64,000 nt of DNA from Pseudotabrizicola sp. (GCF_030684215.1 NZ_JAUXOV010000040.1:1-64000); one strand, 5' to 3'; positions 1 through 8,723 are shown, counted from the first letter of the stretch. The notes: a model not told the origin generated them from the sequence alone. Program-made: numbers and translations.

Positions 1-1
1 C

Positions 2-247
2 GGTGCCTTGCTCTTCCACCTCCTGAGCAAGCTTTACGAGCGCACCAGCGTCATCATCACCACCAACCTGAGCTTCGCCGAGTGGGCCACGGTCTTTGGG
101 GGCGCCAAAATGACCACCGCGCTGCTCGATCGCCTCACCCACCGCTGCCACATTCTGGAGACAGGCAATGACAGCTACCGCTTCAAGGCCAGCTTAGAAA
201 CAGCGAAAAAGAAACGGAAGGAAACACCAGCATTGACGCCAACATGA
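2..247 (+). CDS. istB: IstB-like ATP-binding protein, C-terminal part (partial, runs off the left edge)
   Basis: About 80 residues of the C-terminus of an IstB/DnaC-like AAA+ ATPase, the transposition helper of IS21-family elements. The stretch [19 protein letters not shown] followed by [20 protein letters not shown] is characteristic of the sensor/arginine-finger region of IstB. The reading frame is open to the window edge, so the start is outside; the apparent TTG at position 8 is internal. The lysine-rich tail and TGA at 245-247 precede the terminal repeats of the element directly. The family is well known; the identification rests on motif recognition. Confidence 0.85.
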   Translation, partial: GALLFHLLSKLYERTSVIITTNLSFAEWATVFGGAKMTTALLDRLTHRCHILETGNDSYRFKASLETAKKKRKETPALTPT

Positions 248-270
248 CGCGCAGAACATAACAACTGGGT

Positions 271-320
271 GGGTCAGATCTCGGTGACAATGCCGGGTCA
301 ATTCTACGTGGCAATCAACA
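271..320 (+). repeat. Terminal direct repeats of the IS21-family element
   Basis: Two related units, at 271-293 and 295-320, both start GGGTCA, share the middle TCT.CG.TG.CAAT and lie 24 bases apart. Multiple subterminal repeats of this kind are typical transposase-binding sites at IS21-family ends. The second unit reaches the proposed element end at about 320. Confidence 0.65.
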
Positions 321-579
321 GCGCATGGTAGCTGTCAGAGCGTGAAAGCTCCATCAATTCGACGCGCACGCCAGAAACCCGCACCGCCGAAAAACGTGCA
401 TCAAGTCCATCAAGCCCAGGTTTTTGGCGGATGCAGACCGGGCAGGCCAGGCTCCAGAACACATGCAGCACCATGCGGTCATCGGCAGGTACATCGGCCT
501 GCGCCGGGCCAAGGGCTGCAACGAACAGCCCAAACGCCAGCCACACTATCGCCATCGCCCGCATCACGCACTGCCACAT
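304..579 (-). pseudogene. Periplasmic thioredoxin-like protein, 3' end cut off by the IS21-family element
   Basis: Last gene of the acsA-E1-E2-ACP operon. From the ATG at 579, five bases past the ACP stop, it encodes a hydrophobic signal peptide ending LGPAQA, then a thioredoxin-like beta-strand and a CPVC redox motif (VLHVFWSLACPVCIRQ). The family suggests disulfide exchange outside the cytoplasm. Only about 55 residues follow the signal peptide, roughly half of a thioredoxin fold. The host sequence stops near position 321; the final codons LIAT and the TAG come from the IS end. A start at ATG 564 is also possible. The truncated product is probably non-functional. I do not recognise a specific subfamily. 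Confidence 0.7.
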
Positions 580-584
580 CCCCG

Positions 585-833
585 TCAGCGCGCTAACGCC
601 CGTCCAAGATAGCAAACGGCCTTTGCGGGGGTTGCCAGCTCGGGATAATCCGATTCCGGTATCGGCAGGCCAAAGCGTTTGTGCAGCGCGCTGACTAGGT
701 TCAGGAAATCCATCGAATCAAGGCCCAGATCATCTTGCAGATGCTCGTCATCCTCCAGCGTGTCCGGGTCGATGTCCGGGGCGACCGATGTCAGGTCTTC
801 GATGAAGGCGGCGCGGATCTCGTGGGGGTTCAT
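585..833 (-). CDS. Acyl carrier protein (dehydrogenase-operon type)
   Basis: An acidic 82-residue protein with the phosphopantetheine attachment motif DLGLDSMDF, the modified serine being residue 40. It should be a small cytoplasmic carrier that holds an acyl group as a thioester on a 4'-phosphopantetheine arm. It is not the fatty-acid ACP by context: it overlaps the E2 gene by ATGA and lies in an operon with an acyl-CoA ligase and a 2-oxoacid dehydrogenase, without ketosynthase genes. The likely job, by inference, is to receive or deliver the acyl group made by E2 or by the AMP-forming ligase. The C-terminal LGRALAR end is basic, unlike housekeeping AcpP. Confidence 0.85.
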   Translation of the reverse strand: MNPHEIRAAFIEDLTSVAPDIDPDTLEDDEHLQDDLGLDSMDFLNLVSALHKRFGLPIPESDYPELATPAKAVCYLGRALAR

Positions 834-2119
834 AGTCGTTCTGGCTCCTGCAGCAATAAGTCGATTTCGGCAAGAAAAACGGCGCCGCGGCGGCCATCGC
901 TGACGCGGTGATCAGCAGCGAGAGTTACCGTGACGCAGACCCGCGCGCCCACAGCGCCGGCCCGGACGATAGCGTCCACGCGGGGGCGGCCAAAGCCCAC
1001 AAGTGCGACCTGTGGGGGATAGATGACGCCAAAAAGTGCGTCCACTCCGCTTTCGCCCAGGCTTGAAATGGTGATGGTGCCCCGCGTGACTTCGCTGTTT
1101 CGCAGCCGTCCGGTGCGGGTGCGGGCTACCAGGTCGCGAATGGCGTCCATGGTCGGGTCCAGCCCCTTGTCCTGCGCCTCCATGATCGCAGGCGCAATCA
1201 ACCCACCGCCGCGCATGGCCACGGCAATGCCGCAATGGATGTCCTCACTGGGTGCGTAGTCCTCGCCTTCGAAGCGCCCATTGAGTTCAGGCACTTTCGC
1301 CAGCGCGCGCACCGTGGCGCGGATCAGAAGCGCGCCCATCAGCAGGCGCTTGTCTGGGCTGCGCTCGACGTTTGTTATTGTCAGCCAGTCCTGCGCCGTC
1401 TGCAAGTCGATCCGATGTGAAAGGTAGTAATGCGGGATTTCGCGCTTGGAACGGCTCATGGCGGCGGCGATGGCGCGTCGCATCTCGGCCATGTTCAGGC
1501 CGGGCTTGCCTTTCGCAGCGGGCTTTTCAGTGGGTTCTGGCGGCGCGGCCTGCGCAGCGAGGGCCGCCTTCACATGCGCCTCGACATCGGAAAGCAGGAC
1601 CGCCCCGCCGGGGCCCGAGCCGGTGAGCGCGGCCAGTTCAAGCAGAGCTTCCGCTGCGCGCGCCTTGGCGGCGGGCGAAGCCAACGCACCCTGTCCCGGC
1701 GCGGGCTCGGCATGGTCGACCGTCCAACGCACCGGCGGCGCAGGCTTTTTTGGTGCCAGTTCTGCGGCGGGTTCTGCGGCGGGTCGTGGTGCGACGGGTT
1801 CTGGCGGGATAGATGCGGACGCAGGTTCCGGCGTCTTTATCGCCTTTGCGGGCGTTGGTTCAGGCACCTCCGCGTCCTCCTCGCCCAGCTTGCGGATGCG
1901 CGCCAGCGGCGCGCCCACGGGCAAGGTCTGGCCCGGCGCGGCGATCAGTTGCGCCACCTCGCCCGCCTCGAATATCTCGATCTCGATGGCCCCTTTCTGG
2001 GTTTCTACCACCGCCACGATATCGCCGCGCGCCAATCGGTCACCGGGCTTGACCAGCCATTCGGTCAGCTTGCCTTCCTCCATGTCGGCGCCTAGCGAGG
2101 GCATGGTGAACATGCTCAT
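830..2119 (-). CDS. 2-oxoacid dehydrogenase E2 (dihydrolipoamide acyltransferase)
   Basis: 429 residues. An N-terminal lipoyl domain (about 1-78) carries the lipoylated lysine in [10 protein letters not shown] (K42). A long Pro/Ala/Glu linker (about 80-145) follows, then a peripheral-subunit-binding domain (about 146-190, [11 protein letters not shown]...DVEAHV) and the catalytic acyltransferase domain with the active-site motif DHRVSDG near residues 403-409 (His 404). It moves the acyl group from lipoamide to CoA, or possibly to the neighbouring ACP. It overlaps E1 upstream and the ACP downstream by four bases. No E3 gene lies beside it, so a shared lipoamide dehydrogenase is presumably used. 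The substrate (pyruvate, acetoin or another oxoacid) cannot be fixed from sequence. Confidence 0.9.
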   Translation of the reverse strand: MSMFTMPSLGADMEEGKLTEWLVKPGDRLARGDIVAVVETQKGAIEIEIFEAGEVAQLIAAPGQTLPVGAPLARIRKLGEEDAEVPEPTPAKAIKTPEPASASIPPEPVAPRPAAEPAAELAPKKPAPPVRWTVDHAEPAPGQGALASPAAKARAAEALLELAALTGSGPGGAVLLSDVEAHVKAALAAQAAPPEPTEKPAAKGKPGLNMAEMRRAIAAAMSRSKREIPHYYLSHRIDLQTAQDWLTITNVERSPDKRLLMGALLIRATVRALAKVPELNGRFEGEDYAPSEDIHCGIAVAMRGGGLIAPAIMEAQDKGLDPTMDAIRDLVARTRTGRLRNSEVTRGTITISSLGESGVDALFGVIYPPQVALVGFGRPRVDAIVRAGAVGARVCVTVTLAADHRVSDGRRGAVFLAEIDLLLQEPERL

Positions 2120-4107
2120 TGTCCCACCCCCGGCAATGCCTTCACCGCAGCGACGATATCGGCAACCTGCGGCAGCACGGCGGTTTCCAGATGTTTCGGA
2201 TAAGGCACCGGAACCTCAGCCGCACATACCCTGCCCACGGGCGCGTCCAGATGCCAGAAGCAATGCTCCTGCACCCGCGCGGCGATCTCACCGGCAAGTG
2301 ATCCGGTCCGCCAGCTTTCATCCACAACAACCGCGCGGCGAGTGCGGGCGACGGACTCCATGATCGTTTCATCATCAATGGGGCGCAGGCTGCGCAAGTC
2401 GATCACCTCGGCCTCGATCCCATGTTTCACTAGCTCCTCGGCGGCCTCGAGCGCCTTCCACATGGACAGCGACCAGGAGATCAGTGTCACATCGCGCCCC
2501 TTTCGCCGCACCACGGCGCGGTCTATATCCACTGCTCCCGCGTTTTTCGCGATCTGCCCGGCCATGTTGTAAAGCATCACATGCTCGAACATGATCACAG
2601 GGTCGGGGTCGGCAAGCGCCGTCCAGAGCATGCCGCGCGCATCCTCCAGCGTGGCAGGGGCCACGACGCGCAGGCCGGGGATATGGGCGTAATAATTCTC
2701 CAGAGAATGCGAATGCTGCGCCGCAAGCTGTCGCCCGGCACCCGTTGCCATGCGGATTACCAGCGGCACGCCGAACTGCCCGCCCGACATGTGGCGCAGA
2801 CTGGCCGCCGTGTTCAGGATCTGATCAAGCGCCAGTAGCGAGAAATTGACGGTCATGATTTCGACGATGGGACGCATGCCTGCCAAGGCTGCACCGATCC
2901 CCGCGCCGGTAAAGCCGCCCTCGGCCAGTGGGGTGTCGCGGATGCGATCAGTGCCGAACTCGGCCAGAAGCCCGGTCGATACCGCATAACAGCCGCCATA
3001 GGCACCGATGTCCTCGCCCATCATGAACACCCGTTCATCCCGCAGCATGGCATCGGTGATGGCCGCTCGGCAGCAGTCGCGATAGGTGCTGTCCACCATC
3101 CTGCCGGGGTTCAACGGTTGTGGGGGCGCGGGGCGGGTTTCGGCAACCGTGTGGCGCGCCAGGTCTTCAACCGGTTCCCACGGCGCCTGCTCACAAGCAG
3201 CGACGGCGTTGCGCAACTGCGCCTCGACCTCGGCCTCAATGGCGTCGATCTCGTCCTGCCGCACCAGTCCATTGTCCACAAGCCAGGACTGATAGCGGGT
3301 TATCGGGCTTTTCCTGCGCCAGTCGGCCACCTCGGCCTTGTCGCGATATTTTTCGGCGTCGAACATGGAATGCGGGCGGGTGCGATAGGTGCGGCAGTGC
3401 AGGAATTGTGGCCCCTCGCCCGCCCGGATCGCTTCCACCAGCCGACGCGCGGCGGCTTCGACTGACACCACATCGTTGCCGTCCACTGATTCCGCAGGCA
3501 TGCCGTAGCTGGCGGCGCGCGCGGTGAAATCGGTATTGGCCTGCACGCGCTCCACCGCCGTGCCCATGGCATAGAGGTTGTTTTCCAGCACGAAGAGTAC
3601 CGGCAGCTTCCACAGCGCGGCCAGGTTCATAGATTCGTGAAACGCTCCTTCGGCCAGCGCCCCGTCGCCGAAAAAGCAGACGGTGACCCGATCTTTGCCC
3701 TGCATTGCATCGCCAAGGCCCAATCCCACTGCCAGCGGCAACCCGCCGCCGACGATGGCGTTACCGCCATAGAGGTTAGTTTCCTGGTCAAAGAGGTGCA
3801 TGGACCCGCCACGCCCACCTGCGCAGCCCGTGGCCTTGCCGTACATCTCGGCCAGCGCCGATTCCATGCTCATGCCGCGCGCCAGCGCGTGGCCATGCTC
3901 GCGATAGGTGGACACCACGCGGTCCCGCTCCTCCAGCGCCGCCGAGACACCCACGGCAATCGCCTCTTCGCCATCATAGAGATGCAGAAAGCCGCGGATA
4001 TGTTCCTGCGTGTAAAGTTCGTAGCATTTTTCCTCGAACCGCCGGATACGGATCATGCCACTCAGCAGGTCCAGCGCATGGGCGTGGTTCAGCTTCACCT
4101 TGGTCAT
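2116..4107 (-). CDS. Fused E1 alpha-beta thiamine diphosphate-dependent 2-oxoacid dehydrogenase
   Basis: 663 residues joining the two E1 chains that are usually separate genes. The alpha part (about 1-320) has the ThDP motif from GDG (147-149) to ENN (175-177) and the loop [14 protein letters not shown], which matches the E1-alpha phosphorylation-loop region. The beta part (about 335-655) begins [13 protein letters not shown] and contains [11 protein letters not shown] Pro-rich linker (about 322-334) joins them. The protein decarboxylates a 2-oxoacid (or cleaves acetoin) and passes the acyl group to lipoyl-E2. It overlaps acsA and E2 by ATGA on both sides, which implies strong translational coupling. 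Pyruvate is the simplest guess; acetoin dehydrogenase is the main alternative. Confidence 0.9.
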   Translation of the reverse strand: MTKVKLNHAHALDLLSGMIRIRRFEEKCYELYTQEHIRGFLHLYDGEEAIAVGVSAALEERDRVVSTYREHGHALARGMSMESALAEMYGKATGCAGGRGGSMHLFDQETNLYGGNAIVGGGLPLAVGLGLGDAMQGKDRVTVCFFGDGALAEGAFHESMNLAALWKLPVLFVLENNLYAMGTAVERVQANTDFTARAASYGMPAESVDGNDVVSVEAAARRLVEAIRAGEGPQFLHCRTYRTRPHSMFDAEKYRDKAEVADWRRKSPITRYQSWLVDNGLVRQDEIDAIEAEVEAQLRNAVAACEQAPWEPVEDLARHTVAETRPAPPQPLNPGRMVDSTYRDCCRAAITDAMLRDERVFMMGEDIGAYGGCYAVSTGLLAEFGTDRIRDTPLAEGGFTGAGIGAALAGMRPIVEIMTVNFSLLALDQILNTAASLRHMSGGQFGVPLVIRMATGAGRQLAAQHSHSLENYYAHIPGLRVVAPATLEDARGMLWTALADPDPVIMFEHVMLYNMAGQIAKNAGAVDIDRAVVRRKGRDVTLISWSLSMWKALEAAEELVKHGIEAEVIDLRSLRPIDDETIMESVARTRRAVVVDESWRTGSLAGEIAARVQEHCFWHLDAPVGRVCAAEVPVPYPKHLETAVLPQVADIVAAVKALPGVGQ

Positions 4108-5825
4108 GTCGAATCCCCTTCCAACGTGGATAGATCACCCTCGGGCAGGCCCAGTTCTCGCGCGCGCAGTAGGCGGCGCATGATCTTGCCCGATCGTGTG
4201 CGCGGCAGGGAATTGCGAAACACGATCTCGCGCGGGGCGACCGCAGGGCCGAGGCGCTTGCGGGCATGGCCGCGCAATTCGCGCTCCAGCGCCTCGCTCG
4301 CCTCGAAACCCGACTTCAGCGTCACAAAAGCCTTGACTACCTCGCCCGCGGTTTCGTCGGGCAAGCCGATCACAGCGGCCTCAGCCACGGCCGCGTGTTC
4401 GATCAGCGCGCTTTCCACCTCGAACGGGCCGATCAGATGTCCGGCGGATTTGATCAGGTCATCGGCCCGGCCCACGAACCAGAAATATCCATCCGCGTCG
4501 CGCATCGCCAGATCTCCGGTCAGGTACCAGCCATCCTTGAAGCATTTCGCGTAGCGCTCTGGCTGGCCCAGATAGGCGCGCATCATCGACGGCCAGCCTG
4601 GGCGCAGCGCCAGTTCGCCAATCTTTCTGTCGGGCAGTTCGGTGACGGTGTCGCCGTCAACACTGACGATCCCGGCCTCGATCCCCGGCAGGGGCTTGCC
4701 CATGGCGCCGGGCTTGATGTCCATGTCGGCGGTATTGGCGATCATGATCCCACCAGTTTCGGACTGCCACCAGTTGTCATGGAACGGCAGGCCAAAGACC
4801 TGCTGCCCCCAGAGCACGCATTCGGCATTCAACGGCTCGCCTACCGAGGCGAGGAACCTGAGCGCCGAGAAATCGCGCCCCTTCGCCGCTTCGGCGCCTG
4901 CACGCATCATCATGCGGATCGCCGTTGGCGCAGTGTACCAGACCTGCACGCCCTCTCGTTCCAAAATTTCATACCAGCGCTGAAGGTCGAACTCGGCCTC
5001 GTCCACCACCATCGTCACCCGGTTGCACAGCGGCGAGATGATACCGTAGCTCATGCCCGTGACCCAACCGGGATCGGCAGTACACCAGTAGATATCGCCA
5101 GGGCGCAGATCGAGCGCCAGCCGCCCGGTTTCCGCATGGGCCACCACCGCCTGATGAACATGCACAACGCCCTTCGGCAGGCCCGTCGTGCCCGAAGTGA
5201 AATGCAGCAGCGCAATGTCCTCGGGGCCGGTGGGTTCGGCATCGAAGCGCTCGGGCGCTGCCGCCATGGCGGGGCCAAGCGCAACGCAGCCATCGGGCGC
5301 GTCGTCGCCGATGATCAGCACCAGCTTCAGGCCCGGCATTTCGGCGCGCCAAGGCGCCACCTTGCGCATGTAGTGCTGCGCAGTTGTCACCAGCGCCGAA
5401 GCCTCGCCGATCTCCATTCGCGCTCGTACCGGCTCGGGACCAAAGGCTGCAAACAGCGGGCTGACCACGACCCCGGCCTTCAGCGCGCCTAGTGTGGCGG
5501 CGTAAAGCGCCGACACTCGGCCTGATAGCAAGAACAGACTTTCCCCACGCTCGACACCATGAGCGCGAAGGACGTGAGCAAAACGCGCCGCATCGACCGC
5601 CAGATCGGCATAGGTCAGGATTTCCCGCTGCCCATTCCGGCCAAGCCAGATCAGTGCTGGTTGCGTCCCGTGCCCTGCAACCACATGCCGGTCCAGCGCC
5701 TCATGCGCAATATTCAGCCCGCCCCCCGGCAACCCCTGCAGACGCGCTCGAGCGGCCTCCCAGCCTGTCGGAAGGTTTGCCCGGTTTCCCTCAGGGGTAT
5801 TCTTTGCAATGATTGTCTTTGCCAT
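4104..5825 (-). CDS. acsA: Acetate--CoA ligase, AMP-forming (AcsA type)
   Basis: 573 residues, close to the short bacterial AcsA type (about 570), which activates acetate or a related short acid through an acyl-AMP. Visible motifs are the ATP loop [14 protein letters not shown], the [10 protein letters not shown] hinge region and the C-terminal [11 protein letters not shown], whose lysine is catalytic and is a known acetylation target in the family. The ATG at 5825 is preceded by GGGGAGGAACG, a strong ribosome binding site; the open frame continues upstream to 5984 but that stretch overlaps non-coding sequence and the IS5 remnant. First gene of the operon. The true substrate could be propionate or another small acid. 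Confidence 0.88.
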   Translation of the reverse strand: MAKTIIAKNTPEGNRANLPTGWEAARARLQGLPGGGLNIAHEALDRHVVAGHGTQPALIWLGRNGQREILTYADLAVDAARFAHVLRAHGVERGESLFLLSGRVSALYAATLGALKAGVVVSPLFAAFGPEPVRARMEIGEASALVTTAQHYMRKVAPWRAEMPGLKLVLIIGDDAPDGCVALGPAMAAAPERFDAEPTGPEDIALLHFTSGTTGLPKGVVHVHQAVVAHAETGRLALDLRPGDIYWCTADPGWVTGMSYGIISPLCNRVTMVVDEAEFDLQRWYEILEREGVQVWYTAPTAIRMMMRAGAEAAKGRDFSALRFLASVGEPLNAECVLWGQQVFGLPFHDNWWQSETGGIMIANTADMDIKPGAMGKPLPGIEAGIVSVDGDTVTELPDRKIGELALRPGWPSMMRAYLGQPERYAKCFKDGWYLTGDLAMRDADGYFWFVGRADDLIKSAGHLIGPFEVESALIEHAAVAEAAVIGLPDETAGEVVKAFVTLKSGFEASEALERELRGHARKRLGPAVAPREIVFRNSLPRTRSGKIMRRLLRARELGLPEGDLSTLEGDST

Positions 5826-5839
5826 CGTTCCTCCCCAGG

Positions 5840-5866
5840 TGAACAAGAGCGGCATAGTGTTGTTCA
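5840..5866. promoter_or_regulatory. Inverted repeat in the acsA leader
   Basis: TGAACAA at 5840-5846 is repeated in inverted form as TTGTTCA at 5860-5866, with 13 bases between, about 15 bases upstream of the acsA start codon. This could be an operator or a leader hairpin. No regulator gene sits beside it, so the assignment is speculative. Confidence 0.3.
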
Positions 5867-5984
5867 GTGCGCCGTCGACCCAGCCAGGTCGCCCGATTGA
5901 AAAACAAGCTTGATGCAGTAACCTTGGCCCGTCTTTGATACAGGTCAGTTTGTGCCCCATGTACAGATTAGAGGCCGTGGACAT

Positions 5985-6236
5985 TCATCTTGATACAATC
6001 AAGGCAGCGGCAAGGTTCCAACTGGCTATGTAGATGCAATCCGTTTTATCGTAGAGCGTTGCTATGCCACTGATTTCATTTGTTTTTGCGAAGTGGTTAT
6101 CGACCAGTTGCCGCTACTTGTAAGCGTCGGCGTCATAGTCGCGCTGATACTTGCGGTTCGCTTTCGGTGGGATCACGGCGCTTGCGCCACGCGCGTCCAG
6201 TTCTTCCACGAGCCAATTCTCATCACCTAGCAAAGA
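5985..6236 (-). pseudogene. IS5-type transposase remnant (C-terminal part, nonsense-disrupted)
   Basis: Reading the minus strand gives LLGDENWLVEELDARG...IPPKANRK.QRDYDADAYK, then a TAG, then RQLVDNHFAKTNEISGIATLYDKTD...NLAAALIVSR and a TGA at 5985-5987. This is the C-terminal DDE region of an IS5-family transposase. Family members have a tryptophan after the YK, so the internal TAG is most simply a TGG to TAG nonsense change. No N-terminal half or terminal repeats were found. Reading in the same frame above about 6236 does not look like transposase. The fragment lies directly upstream of the acsA promoter region. Confidence 0.75.
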
Positions 6237-6619
6237 ATAAAACGTTTTCGAAATATCCGAGCGTCGGCACGTGTCGCAACAATGCGGCATCAGCTCGTCT
6301 TTCTTCATGGCGTCACATAACAAGGGCCAGAAGACCGCGCCTATTTGTAAAGTCTGTATCCTGCGCAAGGGTATCATCGCGCAAGGAGGCCATGGCCAGC
6401 GTCTGCTGTTGCGGGAGTCGGTAAATGTCAATGCCACGGCAGCGACAGGCCGCTTGCCTCCCTCCACGTTGATGATGCCGAAACCGCGAATGGTTTTTGC
6501 GCGGGTGCAAAGAACGGCAGAAAGGTCCGCATAGCTGGTCATAGCGGAAACTCCATCAGCGGGAAAAGACGCCGCATCCAATGGTTGCGAAATCCTCAGA
6601 AAACCCCGCATCGAAGCTG
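6237..6619. other. Stretch with no supported gene inside the eroded island
   Basis: Short overlapping open frames occur on both strands here, but none shows a recognisable domain or a convincing ribosome binding site, and none is clearly favoured by codon use. It lies between the IS5-type remnant and the small open frame coupled to the YgjP-like gene. It most likely holds degraded island DNA. Confidence 0.5.
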
Positions 6620-6859
6620 CTATGTGATCGATGGGGTGGAGGTCCCCCGGCGGCATCGATGTGCTATGGTTGCGGGTGTTGAGCTACCGCTACGGAAGGG
6701 AACGTCCATGGATGAGGTTAGCACCATCTTGTTGGCCAATAGGCCTCCAGTCTTTGAAAATCGTTGCCCCAGAGTGCATTCTACTTCGGCAAGACCGTAT
6801 TGCGTGGGAGCTGCAATCTCGAGATAGCGGTTCACGTCAAGGTGAGAGGTGAGGATCAT
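6620..6859 (-). CDS. Unknown 79-residue protein coupled to the YgjP-like gene
   Basis: Starts with an ATG that overlaps the stop of the YgjP-like gene as ATGA, which suggests it is, or was, translated from the same mRNA. The first 40 or so residues (MILTSHLDVNRYLEIAAPTQ...) look protein-like, while the tail is rich in Ser/Thr/Arg and may be read-out into unrelated DNA. I recognise no family. In other genomes YgjP-like genes often neighbour type I restriction genes, so this could be the beginning of a gene truncated by a deletion. Low certainty that it makes a functional product. Confidence 0.3.
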   Translation of the reverse strand: MILTSHLDVNRYLEIAAPTQYGLAEVECTLGQRFSKTGGLLANKMVLTSSMDVPFRSGSSTPATIAHRCRRGTSTPSIT

Positions 6860-7554
6860 TCCGAAATCAAGACCTCCACCAAAGCATCAAGATGATACTT
6901 TGCCTTCCGCCAATCGCCCGCGTGGGCATCGATCAGTTTCCAGAACTCGGGGCTGTGGTCGTGGTGCCTGAGGTGGGCCATTTCATGGATCAACACATAG
7001 TCGATGCAGTTCCGTGGCGCTTTGATGAGGTGCGGGTTCAGAATGATCTCTCCTGCCGGTGAACCGCTTCCCCATCGGCTGGACATCTCCAACAGCCGGA
7101 ACGGTGGTGGGCTCTTTGACCATGGCAGCGTCTGGGTCAGAGTATTCATCCGGCGGGCGAGGTAGTCACGGCCTTTGACACGATACCATGCACGGATGCG
7201 GCCCTTGATGTCGTCCGGGTTACCACTGGTTGATTGAACCTCCAAGCGATTGCCCTTGAGACGCACGACAACCACCGCCTTATCCACGGGAACCACCTTC
7301 AGCACATACCGCCGTCCAAGATAGAGAACTTGCTCTCCAGAGACGTATTCCTTGGGGCGGACATGGGCATAGCGATCCCGCGCTTCCACCACGTGGTTGA
7401 CCACCCACCGCGCCCGTTTCTGGACGGCCAGTTTGATGCTGCTTTCAGAAAAGCCAATGGCCGCATCAACAGCCATCGACCCATCGGGGTTCACATGGAT
7501 GGCGACGCGGGCGCGGCTGTGGTCATCAACCGCAATGTCTTTCAAGAGGTGCAA
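6856..7554 (-). CDS. YgjP-like (DUF45/M48-related) zinc metallopeptidase, 5' end probably altered
   Basis: 232 residues. The C-terminal half carries the zinc-site motif VLIHEMAHLRHHDHSPEFW, with two His in HExxH and further ligands downstream, as in YgjP/DUF45 proteins. The middle has EYVSGEQVLYLGRRYVLKV, also typical. The family is soluble and frequently linked to type I restriction-modification loci. The only start is a TTG at 7554 with no good ribosome binding site; the same frame upstream runs, after one TAA at 7579-7581, into integrase-like sequence. The normal N-terminal 10-20 residues therefore seem to have been lost in a fusion with an integrase remnant, and expression is doubtful. 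Confidence 0.7.
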   Translation of the reverse strand: MHLLKDIAVDDHSRARVAIHVNPDGSMAVDAAIGFSESSIKLAVQKRARWVVNHVVEARDRYAHVRPKEYVSGEQVLYLGRRYVLKVVPVDKAVVVVRLKGNRLEVQSTSGNPDDIKGRIRAWYRVKGRDYLARRMNTLTQTLPWSKSPPPFRLLEMSSRWGSGSPAGEIILNPHLIKAPRNCIDYVLIHEMAHLRHHDHSPEFWKLIDAHAGDWRKAKYHLDALVEVLISE

Positions 7555-7560
7555 GTTCAG

Positions 7561-7728
7561 AAGTGCTGCTCGACGTTCTTATTCACGCTGCTTGATTGGG
7601 TCGATTTCTTGGGCCGCAACAGTTCTCCACCTAGCAGCCGCTGCACGTGCGTCTTTTAGGCCAATGTCTTGTGTCGAGCCGAGGCCCATCTCTCGCCATC
7701 GCCCGTGGACGGTCAGCCGAAGATATGT
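7561..7728 (-). pseudogene. Tyrosine-recombinase (P4-type integrase) N-terminal remnant
   Basis: Minus-strand translation from about 7728 reads TYLRLTVHGRWREMGLGS, then DIGLKDARAAAARWRTVAAQ and EIDPIKQRE, a TAA at 7579-7581, and ERRAALLN. This matches the DUF4102 arm-type DNA-binding domain at the start of P4-family integrases (pattern REMGLGS...L.EAR..A...R.....G.DPI..R). The TAA sits where family members usually continue (QREQERR or similar), so it is probably a CAA to TAA or CAG to TAG-like nonsense change. The catalytic domain and true start are missing. It marks a former genomic island boundary, although no tRNA target was found beside it. Confidence 0.7.
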
Positions 7729-7802
7729 CAAGAGACAATCCGACGACAGAATGCGTGACCTTTACGATCTGCGCTCTATCATCCCTCAAAAGGGAGCCAT
7801 CA

Positions 7803-8198
7803 ATGCAACTTGTTACCCTCTATGTCTCGACCGCGCTGGTGTTTTTGATTGTTGATGCGGTCATGCTCAGCCTTGTGATGAAGCCGCTGTTCACCCGCCA
7901 TATCGGCGCGCTGATGGCAGAGCCAATCCGCTATGCGCCTGCCGGGCTGTTCTATGCGGCCTATGTCGCGGGGCTCTTGTATCTGGTGAGCCTGCCCGCC
8001 CTGCGTGATGGCGCACCACTTTTGCTGCCAGCTGCGATTGTTGGCGCCATGGCCTACGGGACATATGAGTTCACCAGCTATGCGATCCTGCGGGACTGGC
8101 ACTGGTCTATGGTGGTGACAGATACGCTTTGGGGGGCCACACTGACCGCCTTTTCGGCATGGGCCGGTGTTGCGATCACCCGCGCGCTTTTGGGATAA
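7803..8198 (+). CDS. DUF2177 family integral membrane protein
   Basis: 131 residues with about four hydrophobic segments (near 7-28, 45-63, 72-92 and 107-129) and the pattern FYAAYVAGLLYLVSLPAL, GTYEFTSYAILRDWHWSMVVTDTLWG, which fits the small DUF2177 membrane family. The function is unknown. The ATG at 7803 is preceded by AAAAGGGAGCC; the frame is open further upstream but that part overlaps the integrase remnant. It appears to be the first intact core gene after the island scar. No partner gene suggests a role. Confidence 0.75.
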   Translation: MQLVTLYVSTALVFLIVDAVMLSLVMKPLFTRHIGALMAEPIRYAPAGLFYAAYVAGLLYLVSLPALRDGAPLLLPAAIVGAMAYGTYEFTSYAILRDWHWSMVVTDTLWGATLTAFSAWAGVAITRALLG

Positions 8199-8271
8199 CG
8201 GTGGAGGGGGACTGTCATCCTCGACGCGAACGCGTTAGCTTGCGCGAAATCCGCAAAATAGCGAGGCTGCA

Positions 8272-8598
8272 ATGATCCTGTATGGCATATCTACCTGTGA
8301 CACTTGCAAAAAGGCCATCAAGGCGCTTGAGGCTGCTGGCCATCCGGTCACCTTTCGCGACGTGCGCAAAGACCCGCTGAGCGAGGCCGAGATTGAAACG
8401 ATTGTCGGTGAGTTTGGCGACCGGATCATCAACAAAACCTCCACCACCTATCGTGGCTTCAGTGACTTTCTGAAAGCTTCGGATTCTGATGCGCAAATTC
8501 GCAGTCAGCCTGCGGTGATGAAACGCCCGGTGATCGAGGCAAATGGCAAATGGTATCTGGGGTGGGATCAAGCCACCGTGGATACGCTGATCGGCTAG
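8272..8598 (+). CDS. ArsC/Spx-family thioredoxin-fold protein
   Basis: 108 residues starting MILYGISTCDTCKKAIKALE, with the CxxC motif at residues 9-12 and the ArsC-family fold to the end (KDPLSEAEIETIVGEFGD, VMKRPVIEANGKWYLGW). This is the size and pattern of the YffB/Spx-like branch rather than true arsenate reductases; no ars genes are nearby. It may be a glutathione- or thioredoxin-linked reductase, but the substrate is unknown. The ATG at 8272 has GAGGCTGCA before it. Monocistronic. Confidence 0.8.
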   Translation: MILYGISTCDTCKKAIKALEAAGHPVTFRDVRKDPLSEAEIETIVGEFGDRIINKTSTTYRGFSDFLKASDSDAQIRSQPAVMKRPVIEANGKWYLGWDQATVDTLIG

Positions 8599-8723
8599 TG
8601 CATTCCGCGCTTGACTGAATTCACGTTGCACCATGATCGCGTTTGCAACGGCGAACGCTGTCTCAGGGTGCAGGGAGAATGTCTTGATCCAATCAAACGC
8701 GACAGGCTTAAGATCACCAAATG

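Larger units (their letters stand above)
1..320 (+). mobile_element. Right end of an IS21-family insertion sequence
   Basis: The segment holds the last part of an IstB-like helper gene followed by two imperfect direct repeats that begin GGGTCA. The element appears to end ...CAATCAACA at about position 320; read from the other side it begins TGTTGATTGCCACG, which fits the TG...CA ends of IS21-family elements. Only the right end is inside the window; istA and the left end would lie upstream. Immediately past position 320 the interrupted coding sequence of a thioredoxin-like gene begins. The exact boundary was inferred from the repeat pattern and the reading-frame junction, so it may be off by a few bases. 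Confidence 0.75.

Noticed and set aside
585-833. ACP as part of a polyketide or fatty-acid cluster
   Set aside because: No ketosynthase, acyltransferase or reductase genes are adjacent; the neighbours are dehydrogenase components.
1446-2363. Long open frames on the plus strand across the E1/E2 region, and similar ones opposite acsA, valS and gltA
   Set aside because: They are antisense shadows of GC-rich genes with low-complexity Arg/Ala/Ser translations and no motif.
6114-6656. A 180-residue minus-strand open frame as an intact gene
   Set aside because: Only the last 40 residues resemble transposase; the rest has no family likeness, and the frame ends at a TAG inside the transposase sequence.
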